The notes: a model not told the origin generated them from the sequence alone. Positions 50,559-61,960 are shown, counted from the first letter of the stretch. The stretch: 64,000 bases of DNA from Buddleja alternifolia (GCA_019426215.1 CM033396.1:30175154-30239153), one strand, 5' to 3'. Program-made: numbers and translations.

Positions 50559-52245
50559 ATGGATAAGCTTTTAGAGTTTGGGAGAAAAGCGATGTTCTAT
50601 GTTAGGGTTCTTTCTGGGTATGAAGAGCACAGAATTCGATCGTACAGAATACAGCTCCAACAACGCCTCCAACAGGTTTCTAATTTATACCTTTATCTTC
50701 ATTCTTTTTTCTTATTTAATTAATTTCTTGGATTTTTAAAGAAATTATACATATATGCAAGGATATTACCTGAATGGCCCTTTCTCGGTTCTTGAATGTG
50801 TAATATCTAATGAATTGGACTGTAAAATTATTGAAGATAAATTAAAAGTATTTCGTCTTCATCTAAATTAGAAATTTTTTCATCTATTACTGTTTATCCT
50901 TTTATTGAAGGGGTGGGGGTGGGTGATTTTTTTTTTCTTTAAATTTTAGATGAAAAGTCAGACCCGATAAACTCCACTCAGTAATTTTAAATCATCGCTA
51001 CAGACCTATAAGACTCCAAATAAGGTGAGAAAAATCACAATTTGCGACAGCTTGGAATTGAAGCCAGGACCTTCCACGTGAAAGTGGAAGCCGATACCAC
51101 TAGGCTAACAAGTCTTGGGTGGAGTGGGGAAGCTTTGAACAAGTATATAATGTCTTGAATTTGTACAGAGCAATATGTGCGAATGCCATTTAAGTATAGA
51201 ATTTTACTGTAAAAGTTTAAGCTTCCTTTAGGTTTGTTTTTTATGATTTGGGATTTTGGTCCCAGTAGAAATTTGGTTTAATCTACTAGGAAAAAAAATG
51301 TGCAGAAAAGAAACATTCGGTAGTGTTTCGAATTGAGGGAAGAGCTGTTCTATGGTAGGATTTGTTCGCGAGAATGATTTTTGTCCTAGGGATTTTATGT
51401 TTTCGACTCCCTTTGACTCATATTAAGAGATTTTTATTCTCAAAATCAGCGCTGTCTAGAATTTGTATTTCAAATAGGTTCGGTTGTATGAAATGCTGCA
51501 AGCGAAACCATCCATAAAGTAGCGGTGCTACTTATACTTGCCGCTAGCCATGTTTACGCATGAATATTTTGTTTGATATGAATTTTGACGCTAGGGTCCT
51601 AAGCTGTGCTCTTTCTTTCTTTTGCCTCTTTAGATTTACCACAAGTTAAATTAGTCTACTCTAGGGACTCTCACAATCTTTACAATCATAATGTAGTTCC
51701 GCATACTGCTTGCTATTTATGGCGCCAGATCATACAATGATGCCACTCAATCATCATATATTTAATCGGAGATAACAGAAGGCAATATTTATGTGGGTCT
51801 TCTTTCGTCACTTAAAAATATATGCTTATATTAGTTGCAAATTCTTAAGCTCAAAATCTCTCTTCTTGCTGTTACAAACTCTTGGTTCTCAAGAAGCAAT
51901 ATACATGTACAAATTCTTCGAGAACGCAAATTGTTCTATGCAATGCAACTGACAACATCATGGGTGCAAGTTAGGAATATTAAACGTTAAAAACATAAAG
52001 AAACTAAACACACCGCTGTTATATTTATGTTCAAAAATCTTATGTACATGTATTTGTCCGTGTGTTTATGCATCATATTCTACAATATTTCTTGTTCTTG
52101 AACGCTTACTTTCTCATTTCTTCTGTTTGACAAGGCACAAGAAAGAAAAGCTGCTCTCAAGAAGGTTCCTGAACAAATTATTATATCAGAGGTCCGACGG
52201 ATGGTTGAGGACATGCAATCTTTGAATAAGAAATTAGAAGAAACA
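50559..52245 (+). CDS. Small conserved plant protein, first two exons (gene continues past the window)
   Basis: Exons 50559-50675 and 52135-52245 give the first 76 residues in phase 0, starting MDKLLEFGRKAMFYVRVLSG and containing AQERKAALKKVPEQIIISEV, then MVEDMQSLNKKLEET. This resembles a short plant protein family of roughly 120-140 residues with a charged helical middle and no assigned function. The donor after exon 2 is ACA|GTGAGT at 52245. The next coding part (expected to be Glu-rich) is not found up to 64000, so the second intron is at least 11.7 kb. It is swollen by the retrotransposon at 53607-62891. Whether the gene still yields full-length transcript is unknown. Confidence 0.75.
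50925..51125 (-). mobile_element. tRNA-related SINE in intron 1 of the small gene
   Basis: On the - strand, from about 51120, the sequence reads TTAGCCTAGTGGTATCGGC (an RNA polymerase III A-box-like word). It is followed 30-40 bases later by GGTCCTGGCTTCAATTCC (B-box-like). It ends about 190 bp on in a poly(A) tail (poly(T) on + at about 50927-50940). This is the structure of plant SINEs. Short GGGTGG words lie on both sides and could be the target duplication. Confidence 0.65.
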
Positions 52246-53601
52246 GTGAGTTTTTCATTACTTGTAATTTTATTACGTGGCTCTACTTTATGCCAACTAA
52301 CCACTGACATTCACGAAGGCCATGATTTTCACTATGAAGTCCTTATGTGTAGGAATATTGTGTATAAATATATTAAGAATGACCATTTCACTTATTTAGT
52401 TCAATGTTGCTTCAACTCCAGCACGAGTATGGATCTCAGTGTCAAACATGTGAATTTCCAAATCCTGAGATTTCAGAAACTTGTCAAAAGTGGTCTTGAT
52501 TTAGCGAATGGGTTATTTAAATATGTAACATCAAATTATTCTGACATCTGGCTGCTTAGAGACAGTTATGCACACTTGTTAATGACAAGGAATGGAAAAA
52601 CTTCAATATTATGATTGTTTTTTGATTCTTGTTATTTCTTAGAAATAAAAAAGATGAGATGAGACATTCTGTTATTTTTCATGTTAATTGGGGCCTGGTT
52701 TGGTTGTTGGTAAGTATTTCCTGTTTCAGAGTTCCAACACAGATCAGGTTGTATTCGGTAGCCAAAGGTAAGGCATGGTTCTTCCCGCATTCATAAATCA
52801 TAAACTAAAGCCTCTACTGCCCACTGACACCCCTATGCCAACATACATATCCAAATGCTCTTTGTTATCTATTCATCAGATGACATTTGTAATCCTTCAA
52901 CCATTTCCACAATTAACCAGTAGAATCAGTTCAAGTTACTGTAAGTAAACAAACCTTCTGTGGTAGTCCTGCGAAGGAAAAACTTGTGACCCGTATGGAT
53001 TCTCCTATTAGGATGTTATAGAAAGATTTAACTAAAACGAAGTAAGTTATCGCGTGTGAAGATCGACTATCTTAACTGGATTTTTATTGTTTCAATCTGA
53101 TCCCCTCCTGCATCATCTGGATCAAAATAAAATCTCCTCATCTATGCATTTGCATGACTCTCCTGTTTGCTTATTGCAACTTTTTTCGTCCATCTCATAT
53201 TAGATGTATGGTATTTTGTAAAACTCCCGTCTAGTGTCAGTTATAGGTTCTTGGCATCTTCACTTCACTTCCAGGTCCTGCTAGATCCATTTTCTCTTCT
53301 GCTCCAAAATTATTCTATTCTCTTTTTTTTCCAAAAAAATCATCTTGGAGATTGTGTATGCTAGATCCATTTTCTCTTCTGCTCCAAAATTATTCGCTGG
53401 AGTGGTTTTATTCTTCTGACCACATATGAAAATGTTTGTTTTCCCATGTTTGTCTATGGTTAATTAATGATTGGGGCTTCGTATAGGCTTAGTTGTCAAG
53501 TTTTTCACGTTTGTTCAGTCTTCAAGAAAGAGGACACCTCTGAATGGATGGATGATAATAGATGTGCTTCAATCAATAGTATATAAATGACTTCACTTAT
53601 A
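52246..53601. other. Intron sequence before the retrotransposon
   Basis: Intron 2 of the small gene. A 37-bp direct repeat starting TGCTAGATCCATTTTCTC occurs at 53279 and 53359. The open frames here are not supported as genes. Confidence 0.5.
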
Positions 53602-53606
53602 CCACC
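53602..53606. other. Left target-site duplication
   Basis: CCACC immediately before the element's TG; identical to 62892-62896. Confidence 0.8.
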
Positions 53607-54352
53607 TGATCTAACTCGAATCCGGGGACTCGAACCTATCAGTCTGGAAGGACTTGAACCCTACCACGAGTACGATGATAATGATTTAAGACTGCACTCA
53701 ATAATAATCAAGCTATCTACGTATCTAATCAGGATCAAGTCAACGTAGTTCTTTATTAAAGTGTATAACCAGGTTACACTCGGTGGACGATTCTAACTTC
53801 CAAATTTATGTATGTATATATAAGAACGTACTTCTCAGTCTATAGGATCGTTACTTCTGGAGATACGAGGCTAAAGTTAGAGAGAATATTCTCAAGATTC
53901 CAACCCCCAATAAATGTTCTGAGTGAGTATTTATAGCACACACCTTGTACAAGTGGTTGGTGGACATCTGCAGGATGTCAACAGGTGGCACCATTGGACG
54001 GTAGATGACTCGGACTGTGGGGTCGGGTCAAGGAACGACCCGACCCGACACTGTTACTTAGCGCGGATCTTCAGCCCAATGTCGGATTTTGGGCTTGTAT
54101 TGGGCCTAGGATCTTTGTTTTAATATTAATGGGCTAAGATACCATATTTTGGTATATCATTAAGTCCTCCACTTCATCAGTTTGGAGAATTAGTCGTGTA
54201 ACGACTTGAATTCATGCCGAGGAAGTAGTAACTTTAGTAACGACCCCATTTCTATGGGCTCGTACTCGTATTATGAATGTAATGAGTATTTTAATTTAAG
54301 CGTTTTTCTATCTATTAGCTGTCTTCATCATAAATAGGTGTTTTATCATTAA
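53607..54352 (-). repeat. Left LTR, inverted and 5'-truncated
   Basis: This 746-bp block is the reverse complement of 62145-62891 with scattered substitutions. On the - strand it contains the TATA box GCTATAAATACTC (around 53930-53942). Its inner border, at GTCACGTCT, lies partway inside the LTR and is fused directly to antisense-ORF sequence, so about 150 bases of the LTR start are missing. Confidence 0.85.
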
Positions 54353-54933
54353 AGAGTCACGTCTGAGATAAAAATATATTTATCTTTCCATGATCCGAAC
54401 GAGTCATGAGTGCGATCTTGGAACTTAGCGTCTTGACGGGGTGAAAAGAAAAAGAAACCACGTTGGGTTGGTTTTTTACACCGATTTATAAAAAACATCC
54501 TATGAAAATTGGCTAAACTAGCCTCTTTACCAAAAGCTGTCATTAAAATTATGAAAAGAACTATTTGTTTATACGAGTTGGGTAAAAGGTGAGTTGGGCA
54601 CAGCCCGTAGCTCAACAAAATGTCATTGATACTCGCGTGAAGAGGAAACCTAACTCCAGATATCAAATGAGCAAGATGAAAAGTACGAAAGCCTACAGGT
54701 GGTTTATGCATACGATCTGAGGCAGTGGGGAATCGAATCTCATAATTGATGGGGATAAAATATTTAACTCTTAACTCGTGCTCCCTAGATGACCTAACAG
54801 TTGAAATTTTGTTATGCCAAGTAATGTGAGTATTGACATCTACAGGTAACTTTAAATCTATGAGCTGTTCTCTATCCTTGTTCCTATGGGACGACTCTGG
54901 CACATCACTTACTGGAACAAATCCATCAACCAA
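54349..54933 (-). pseudogene. Duplicate 5' part of the antisense ORF (Transposase_28-like)
   Basis: A 194-residue frame nearly identical to the first part of the ORF at 61680-61090 and in the same orientation. It contains ELRVKYFIPINYEIRFP, PPVGFRTFHLAHLISGVRFP, ILLSYGLCP and FGSWKDKYIF, the pattern of the plant 'putative gypsy type transposon' domain (Pfam PF04195). The last residues (SDVTL, stop) come from the LTR it is fused to. The homologous block extends upstream to 55158. It is a truncated copy. Confidence 0.8.
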
Positions 54934-55150
54934 ACGATTGAGGGCATTGACCCAGCTTCCTCTTTAGAAGAACTCGAGATTTCATTATTATTGACAGACG
55001 CGAAGGATTTAGTACGAGCCATGATAATAAAGGGAGAACAACCGAAAGTAAGAGTACGTACGAGTATGAGGAGGGAGATAAAAACGGCGGACGACCTGAT
55101 TGCAACTCGTTAACTGCTCTAACTCAATATCTTCCTCTAAAATTCTCTCT

Positions 55151-55462
55151 CTAAAAGTTCACCAGCCTCATTTCCATCTCCGGATCCATCTCTCCTCCTA
55201 TTTGAGTCGTCTTTTCAGAATTACCCGGGACAAGTTCAATAGATTTGTGGACCATAGGTTCAACTCGTGTATTGATCCGTTTTTGTTTTTTGTCCAAACT
55301 TTCCATCAGAGTCTTCGCCTCTTTGTCTAACACCTCGACTCTACTGGTTTCATGCTTCCTCTTCTTCGACAAGTTGACTTTTACTGAGGTCGTGTAACAC
55401 TGACGAGCCTCCAGTGGACTTCCACGCACCTCACTAATACCATTATTTGTTTTGAATTTCAT
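55151..55462 (-). pseudogene. Inverted PR-RT linker fragment of gypsy pol
   Basis: A 103-residue - strand frame begins MKFKTNNGISEVRGSPLEAR and includes ARQCYTTSVK, then a Lys/Glu-rich stretch, KTTQIGGEM and PEMEMRLVNF. This is the linker between protease and reverse transcriptase in Tat-type pol (normally F.T..G...VRG....AR.CY...). It is oriented opposite to the rest of pol, which starts only about 40 bp to the right on the + strand. Confidence 0.75.
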
Positions 55463-57085
55463 CTTCAGGTGTGGGGTTGAGACGATGGCCGAGGTGGTAA
55501 ATTCCTAGGATATATGGTAACCCAACGAGGAATTGAAGCTAATCCTAAAAAAATTGAGGCAATTTTGGGTATGCAGTCTTCGACAAGTGTAAAAGACATA
55601 CAGAAGTTAACAGGGAGAATGACAAGTTTGAATCGTTTTATCTCACGATCTGCAAATAAGGGCCTACACTTCTTTAAAATCTTGAGAAATGTAAAACGCT
55701 TTGAATGGACAGACGAGTGTGAATGATTTTAATGAATTGAAAACTTACTTGTCGTCTCCACCATTGTTGACCAAACCAGTATTAGGAGAACCACTGATCC
55801 TATACTTAGCAACCTCTTCAGTAGCTCTCAGTGCTGTACTCGTTCGGGAAGTTGATGGAGACGATCGTCCGGTTTACTGTGTCAGCAAGTTGATGTAAGG
55901 AGCCGAGTTGAACTATTTAGAAATTGAAAAATGCGCACTTGCATTAATGACTATAGCTCGAAAACTCAGACCGTACTTTCAATCTCATCATGTGATTGTA
56001 CTAACGAGTCAGCCGTTGAAACAAGTACTGGCGAAACCTGATGTTTCGGGTCGACTCGTAAAATGGGCAATTGAACTAGGCGAGTTCAACATCGAATACA
56101 AGAGTCGTACCTCAACAAAAGCTCAAGCGATGACAGATTTTCTGGTGGAAATGACGACCAACTCGGATTTGGTAGCCTCGGTATCATCATCAGAAACGAC
56201 TCCATGGTCACTGCATGTGGATGGTTCTTCAATGACAAGACGAGGAGGTGTTGGTATTTGGTTGCGCTCTCCAGAAGGAAACTACCTGGAATTTGCGATC
56301 AAATTAAACTTTGATGTGACGAACAATGAGGCAGAACATGAAGCATTAATTGCAGGGTTGAGGATGACAAAGATCCTAAAAATAAAGAATGTGAAAGTGT
56401 TTATTGATCCACAATTGGTAGCACAACAAGTTTCGGGAACCTACGAGGCAAAAGAAAAAACCATGATCAAATACTTGCAAATAACGAAACAACTGATGAT
56501 GGAATTTGAGAAGATTGAATTGTGTCAAGTACCAAGGGATGAAAATCAAAGAGCGGATGCACTATCTAAGTTTGCAAATCAAATTGTCAAATCAACGAGT
56601 CGCACCGTGTCGTTACTCGTTTCGAAACATTCGGAATTAGAACCTCCAACTGTGATTATGCTTCTTGGGGAAGATACGAATTGGAAACAACCCATTATAG
56701 AATACCTTTTGGAGGGAACCCTACCAGAGAATAAACTTGAGGCTTGGAGGTTATATAGAAGAGCAGCTCGTTTCACTATCTTGAATGATGAGCTATACAC
56801 GAGATCAAATGCTAGACCTTTGCTTCGTTGCCTCGCTCCAACCGAAGCAGATTATGTTTTGAAGGAAATACACGAAGGGAGTTGTGGAAATCACTCGACG
56901 ATCACTGGCACAAAAAATCACACGACAAGGATATTTTTGGCCGGCGCTCGTTAAGGATGCACAAGAGTTTGTCAAACGATGCAAACAATGCCAATTGCAC
57001 TCCAATGAAATCCACCAGCCGGGAAAACCCATGGAAGTGGTAAAAATTGAATACCCGTTCGATCAGTGGGGCATTGATATACTAG

Positions 57086-57173
57086 GTTAATGCCTATCAT
57101 GAATTTATCAATAAGCTCGTTTTAAGAAACGAGGCAAAATACTGACTCCATGTACTTTTGAACTCGTTTGCAG
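57086..57173 (+). other. Intron-like insertion 1 in the integrase
   Basis: An 88-bp stretch GTTAATG...CGTTTGCAG splits the Gly codon of WGIDILG. Removing it joins GATATACTAG to GTCCATTTCC and restores ILG-PFP. A plant-type branch-point word TACTGAC lies about 25-30 bases before the 3' end. Confidence 0.65.
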
Positions 57174-57315
57174 GTCCATTTCCTTCGGTCCAAAATTAAA
57201 AGAAATTCATTATTGTGACCGTGGAGCACTTTACAAAATGGATTGAAGTTGAAGCTGTGGCCCGTATTACGGAAAAAGTTATCATCGACTTCATTTGGAA
57301 GAATATCATTTGCAG

Positions 57316-57391
57316 GTTAATGAACCTAAAAAGGCTAAATATATACTATGCTGATAATCATAATACTCATTTGGAAGAATATCATTTGCAG
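57316..57391 (+). other. Intron-like insertion 2 in the integrase
   Basis: A 76-bp stretch GTTAATG...CATTTGCAG interrupts the Arg codon before FGIPRTL; its removal restores IICR-FGIP. Its last 24 bases repeat the exon just before it (CATTTGGAAGAATATCATTT then GCAG), so the insertion is flanked by a direct repeat. Confidence 0.65.
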
Positions 57392-58061
57392 GTTTGGCAT
57401 CCCTAGGACTCTCATTTCTGATAATGGGACTCAATTCAATGGGAAGTCTATTACATCATGGTGCAGTGAATTGAAAATTCAACAAAATTTTACATCTGTG
57501 GGACATCCTCAAGCAAATGGACTGACAGAAGTGGCAAATCGGATATTATTGCAGCACTTAAAGGCTCGACTTGATGGTATGAGGTCATCTTAATGAACTA
57601 CTGTGAGTTCTCTGGGCTTATCGAACAACCCCAAGGTCGTCTACAGGAGAAACCCCGTTCTGTCTTGTGTACGGATCCGAGGCCGTAATTACAGCGTAAA
57701 TAGGAATAATGACACACAGAGTATTGAACTAGACCTAAAAGATAATCAGCAAAATCGCGAGTTTGAGCTTGAGGTGATAGAGGAGAAAAGAGAACGAGCC
57801 TATGCAAATACACTGAGACAAAACAGCACCATAGCAAGAGCATACAACAAACGTGTGGAAGTAAGGTGCTTTCAAGTAGGAGATTTGGTGTTGAAAAGAG
57901 TCGAAGTTTCAAAACATGTAAAGAAATTAGAAGCTAATTGGGATGGTCCTTATAAGGTCACGAAAATAACGAACGAAATGACATATAGACTACATGATCT
58001 GCAAGGGAAAGATTTACCTTGGCCATGGCATATAGACAATTTAAGAAAGTTTTATGCGTAA

Positions 58062-58454
58062 TTACGGTCAACACTACTTGTTGAGACGAGGCTAGTGTAT
58101 TTGCTTTGTATCTATTAGAATAATGTATGAGAATGTACTCGTATAAAACGAGGTTAACGTTAAGACGATGAATACACTTGTTTTGAATGTTTGAATATGA
58201 AAGCCCACTCAGAAACGAGTTCAATGTTAAAAATACACGAGGTATAAATATGTGATTCCTAAGAAAATATATAACAAGATGATAGAATCAAATAAACGAG
58301 CTCAGACTTCTAAAACTAAGCAAAACATACTTAAAACATGTGAATTCAAGGACGACAAAATCAAAATGAACATTGTATTACAAAACAGTAAACAAAAGTT
58401 TTAACTGTCTGAAAAGCCACACATGGCTACCAAAAAACCAAACTTAAATTTAAA
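58062..58454. other. Spacer between pol and the antisense ORF
   Basis: About 390 bp between convergent reading frames, AT-rich and with repeated ACGAG words. It would hold the 3' end of the antisense transcript. Confidence 0.4.
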
Positions 58455-61400
58455 TCAAGGCTCATCTGCAATAGTGTCCTCATCTCTCTGAGTTGAAGAC
58501 TGAGCTGGATTGGCAGGAGGCTTGTACCAGGGAGCTAACGGGGCAAATTCAGGGAACTCAATGGGATTCATATCGGGATCCTCGGCTGAAAACGAATCCC
58601 TAAGCAGTTTGCGCTTGTCACACTCTTCCAGACAACGCATGTCAAAATTTGTCCTGAAAGGAGCTCCATAATCTATACATTTATAGAACCCATCCTTTTC
58701 ATCTTTAGGGCTTAGGAGAGGAGCATGCGATCGAAAATTGTGGACGTCATAAAGTCGCGAGCTTCGCTGAACCGACTGTTGGCAAGCTCGTCGGCATACT
58801 CCTGAGATGAAAGGAACTCGTTCTTGCCTGCTGACTTACCCACCTCGTATGCCTCCGATTTTTCCTTATTTAGTTGCTCGATACGAGTCCGTGCTTCTTC
58901 AGACTCGACCCTCAAACGAGTGTTTTTTTCTTCCATGGCCTTCATTGCCTTCTGATGACCCTCCCTCTCTGCTGTCAACCGCCGACTCGACTCTAGAAGC
59001 TCTTTTTTCACAGGGGAAAATGAGCTCCTCTCAGAGGTTGTATCGGCCATGTACCTTGCCAGTTTTGATCTCTCAACTCGAAGATCTTCCTTAAGGCCCG
59101 CACAGCTGAGGGCAAGGTCGTGCATACAAGCCGACACAAAATATTTTGTTAAAGGGATAAATAAAAAAATTAATCAATAAATCAGTTTAAACCATAAAAC
59201 GAGTAGTACCTTCATTAAATGAGAGGCCCCCATCCTCTCTACAGCAGCGTAGGACTGTTCGTTTAGAATGGCTTTATCACGGGGCAACAACATGTTTTGG
59301 TACATCTCGAAGGCTATACTCGTCCCCTGGGGCCAGCCAAAGTTGAACTCTGAGGGTAGATTCTCCAATCCGGCACTATTGGCTCACTGCTCGGATCCTC
59401 TTCACACTGATGAGGTACAATGGGAGTGTTTGCAAACTCTACTGCTTCTATAGAAGTGTTTTTAAGTGAAAAATAAGTAGAATCACTTGAAAAGAAAAGT
59501 GGGTAGTGTTTGCAAAGACAAGCAGAAAGTAGAAAAAAACTACCAGGAGTGTTTGCAAATAGAAGTGATTATCAATTAGTTTTTTTGCAAAAAGTACAAT
59601 ATTGCCCCTAAAATAAAATAAAAATCATATTTTCTTTACATTATGTTCCTACTATTTTTTTTTTAACAAAATACCCCTAAAGACCTATGTTTATGAAATA
59701 GTATTGATTTTTAAAGGATAGTCAACATATTCTACAAATGTCCGTCACATGCTCACATTCAATTTTTTTATTTCTTTTATCTTTCTTTTTAAGTTTTTCT
59801 AGACCTCATTGGCTTGCAATAAGCATTTTAACAAATATTATAAACATAAAAATAATTTAACAATAAAAAGTAATTATTTTTTAATAATAGTACATGATAT
59901 AAGCTAGGTTGGGAGTTTTGGATTTTCAGAACTCTTGGCCATGACATATCTCTTGATTTCATTAATATCCAACTACTAAAATATAATTAATTTAATTTCC
60001 AATAAATCAAGTAGGAATCCTAGGAAAGGGATGAACGATTTTACATTAAGAAACTGCTATCTTGATATTTTTGTGAATTTTAACGTTAGTTTTTTTTTTA
60101 AAAGATTTAGGGACTAATCTGGGAATATAGAAATGTTTTCAAGGATAAATTGTCATAAAAAATTTATTTTAACTGCAGGAATTTAAAAAGCACCTAGAAG
60201 CACCCCCCGCCCAACTTGGAGCTTTTGGCTTTTGAGAGCTTGATTTTAGAGAATCAGAAGCAAAAGCAGGATTTGCAAACATTATAAAATTACTTTTTTT
60301 TAACTAAAAGCTCAAAAGTGCTTTTATTTAGAGTTTGCAAACACTCCCAATGTACTCTTTAAAGTTCTTTAGATTGAGGGCTTCCAACTTCTCGATCAGT
60401 TGAACGGATGTCGGACGAGTACCGGGAAGCACGTGATCTTCCTTTGAAATGGTAGTCTCCCTACGACGCTTTGCCCTGCTCGTCTCGGCCAAAGGAGGGC
60501 GTTGAGACGTGGGGGCAACAATAAGATCAGCCACATCACCTTTTGGATCCCTCTCGTTAACTCTATCATCCAAGTCGATCGCCACTCGAGGGGAAGTCCG
60601 AGGCTCGGATATCTGCCTAACTGGGAATGACGACCCTCAACGGCTCGGATATCTGCCTTGAACCGGGAGTGACGATCCTCAAAGTTGTTCGATCTCGTCC
60701 AGAGCCACGAGAAAGATTTTGGCTCGGATGAATGGGTGGAGAGATGGCTTGTGGTTGACCCCTTGAACCCTCAGTGGCAGACGACTCCTCTTTATCACGA
60801 AGGGCATCCAAACGAGCCTGAATAGCCATTTCTGCAAAAAGAAATGGATTTTACATTCAATAAATATGAAAAAATTGAAGTATTAAAAAACGATGCTTAC
60901 CTAGATTACCTAGATCTGGAACTCCAAAAATGGGTGTTGAGCTCAACCCGCAAGAAACAAGCATAGACTCGTTCATGAGTTTTGAAGTGATAAAGAGAGT
61001 TGATACAAGTCCTCTAGGAACCCCTGTCCCCAAGTGGGGTTTCCTACATCTAATTCTTGTTCTTTCGAGCACCATGGTCTGGGAACTAACTAGTTCTCGT
61101 TTTTCGGTGGTGAGATAAAAATATATTTATCTTTCCACGATCCGAATGAGTCACGAGTGCGATCTTGGAACTTAGCGTCTTGACTGGGTGAAAAGAAAAA
61201 GAAACCACGTTGGGTCGGTTTTTTACACTGATTTATAAAAAACATCCTATGAAAATTGGCTAAACTAGCCTCTTTACCAAAAGCTGTCATTAAAATTATG
61301 AAAAGAACTATATGTTTGTACGAGTTGGGTAAAAGTTGGGTTGGGCATAGCCCGTAGCTCAACAGAATGTCATTGATACTCGCGTGAAGAGGAAACCTAA

Positions 61401-61680
61401 CTCCAGATATCAAATGAGCAAGATGAAAAGTACGAAAGCCTACAGGTGGTTTATGCATATGATTTGAGGCACTGAGGAATCGAATCTCATAATTGATGGG
61501 GATAAAATATTTAACTCTTAACTCGTGCTCCCTAGATGACCTAACAATTGAAAATTTGTTAAGCCAAGTAATGTGAGTATTGACATCTACAGGTCCCTCT
61601 AAATTTACGAGGTGTTCTCTATCCTCGTTCCTATGGGACGACTCTGGCACATCACTTACCGGAACGAATCCCTCAACCAA
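58455..61680 (-). pseudogene. Antisense ORF of the Tat element (Transposase_28-like, multi-exon)
   Basis: Tat-lineage elements often carry an extra ORF antisense to pol near the 3' LTR; its function is unknown. Here the N-terminal part (61680-61106) has the PF04195 pattern: ELRVKYFIPINYEIRF, GFRTFHLAHLISGVRFP, ILLSYGLCP and FGSWKDKYIF. A second segment (about 60840-60349) is Arg/Pro/Ser-rich (MAIQARLDALRDKEE, then PLAETSRAKRRRE and VQLIEKLEALNLKNFKEYI). It is interrupted by a 927-bp TIR element and resumes at 59421 (PIVPDWR). The region 59137-58712 is a long coiled coil (MEEKNTRLRVESEEARTRIE). The tail 58640-58455 is acidic/Pro-rich and follows a frameshift. Donors such as CTAG|GTAAGC (near 60902) show introns on this strand. 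Stops and the insertion make this copy defective. Confidence 0.75.
59422..60348. mobile_element. TIR element nested in the antisense ORF, 927 bp
   Basis: The ends GGGAGTGTTTGCAAACTC and GAGTTTGCAAACACTCCC are perfect inverted repeats of 18 bp. Both sides carry AAT (59419-59421 and 60349-60351), a 3-bp duplication compatible with PIF/Harbinger-type insertion. Removing the element rejoins the antisense frame (EYI-VPHQ). No transposase is encoded. Confidence 0.82.
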
Positions 61681-61960
61681 ACGATCGAGGGCATCTGACC
61701 CAGCTTCCTCGTCACAAGAACTCGAGATTTCATTATTATTGACAGACGCGAAGGATCTAGTATGAGCTATGACAATGAAGGGAGAAAAAGCGAAAGTAAG
61801 AGTACGTATGAGTATGAAGAGGGAGATAAAAACGGCGGACGACCTGATTGCAACTCGTTAACTGCTCTAACTCAATATCTTCCTCTAAAATTCCCTCTCT
61901 ATGAAAATTCTCTCTCTAAAAAGTACAAGTGAAAGTAAAAACTAAAAATGGGGGAAGTGT

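Larger units (their letters stand above)
55499..58061 (+). pseudogene. Gypsy pol fragment: RT thumb, RNase H, archaeal-type RNase H, integrase
   Basis: The fragment begins in the RT thumb (KFLGYMVTQRGIEANPKKIE, 55499). A frameshift near 55725 leads to RNase H 1 (DDRPVYCVSKLM) and then, at 56206-56570, a second RNase H with HVDGSS, NNEAEHEA and RADALSK supplying the acidic residues. The integrase shows the zinc-finger residues (EIHEGSCGNH, RCKQCQ) and the D, D, E core (WGIDILG, ISDNGTQF, GLTEVANR), ending in a GPY-type C-terminus (NWDGPYKVTKI) and stop at 58061. Extra stops occur (after PSVQN, in the ELL.VLWAY block and after EAVITA). Two GT-AG-bounded insertions interrupt the integrase. The RT catalytic core is missing; inactive. 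Confidence 0.88.

Noticed and set aside
51050..51120. tRNA gene
   Set aside because: A- and B-box words are present but no complete cloverleaf is evident, and a poly(A) tail follows; a SINE explains it better.
52201..52614. 137-residue frame starting in exon 2 of the small gene
   Set aside because: It reads through the GTGAGT donor into intron sequence; family resemblance stops at the donor.
58807..59094. 95-residue + strand frame
   Set aside because: Shadow of the coiled-coil part of the antisense ORF.
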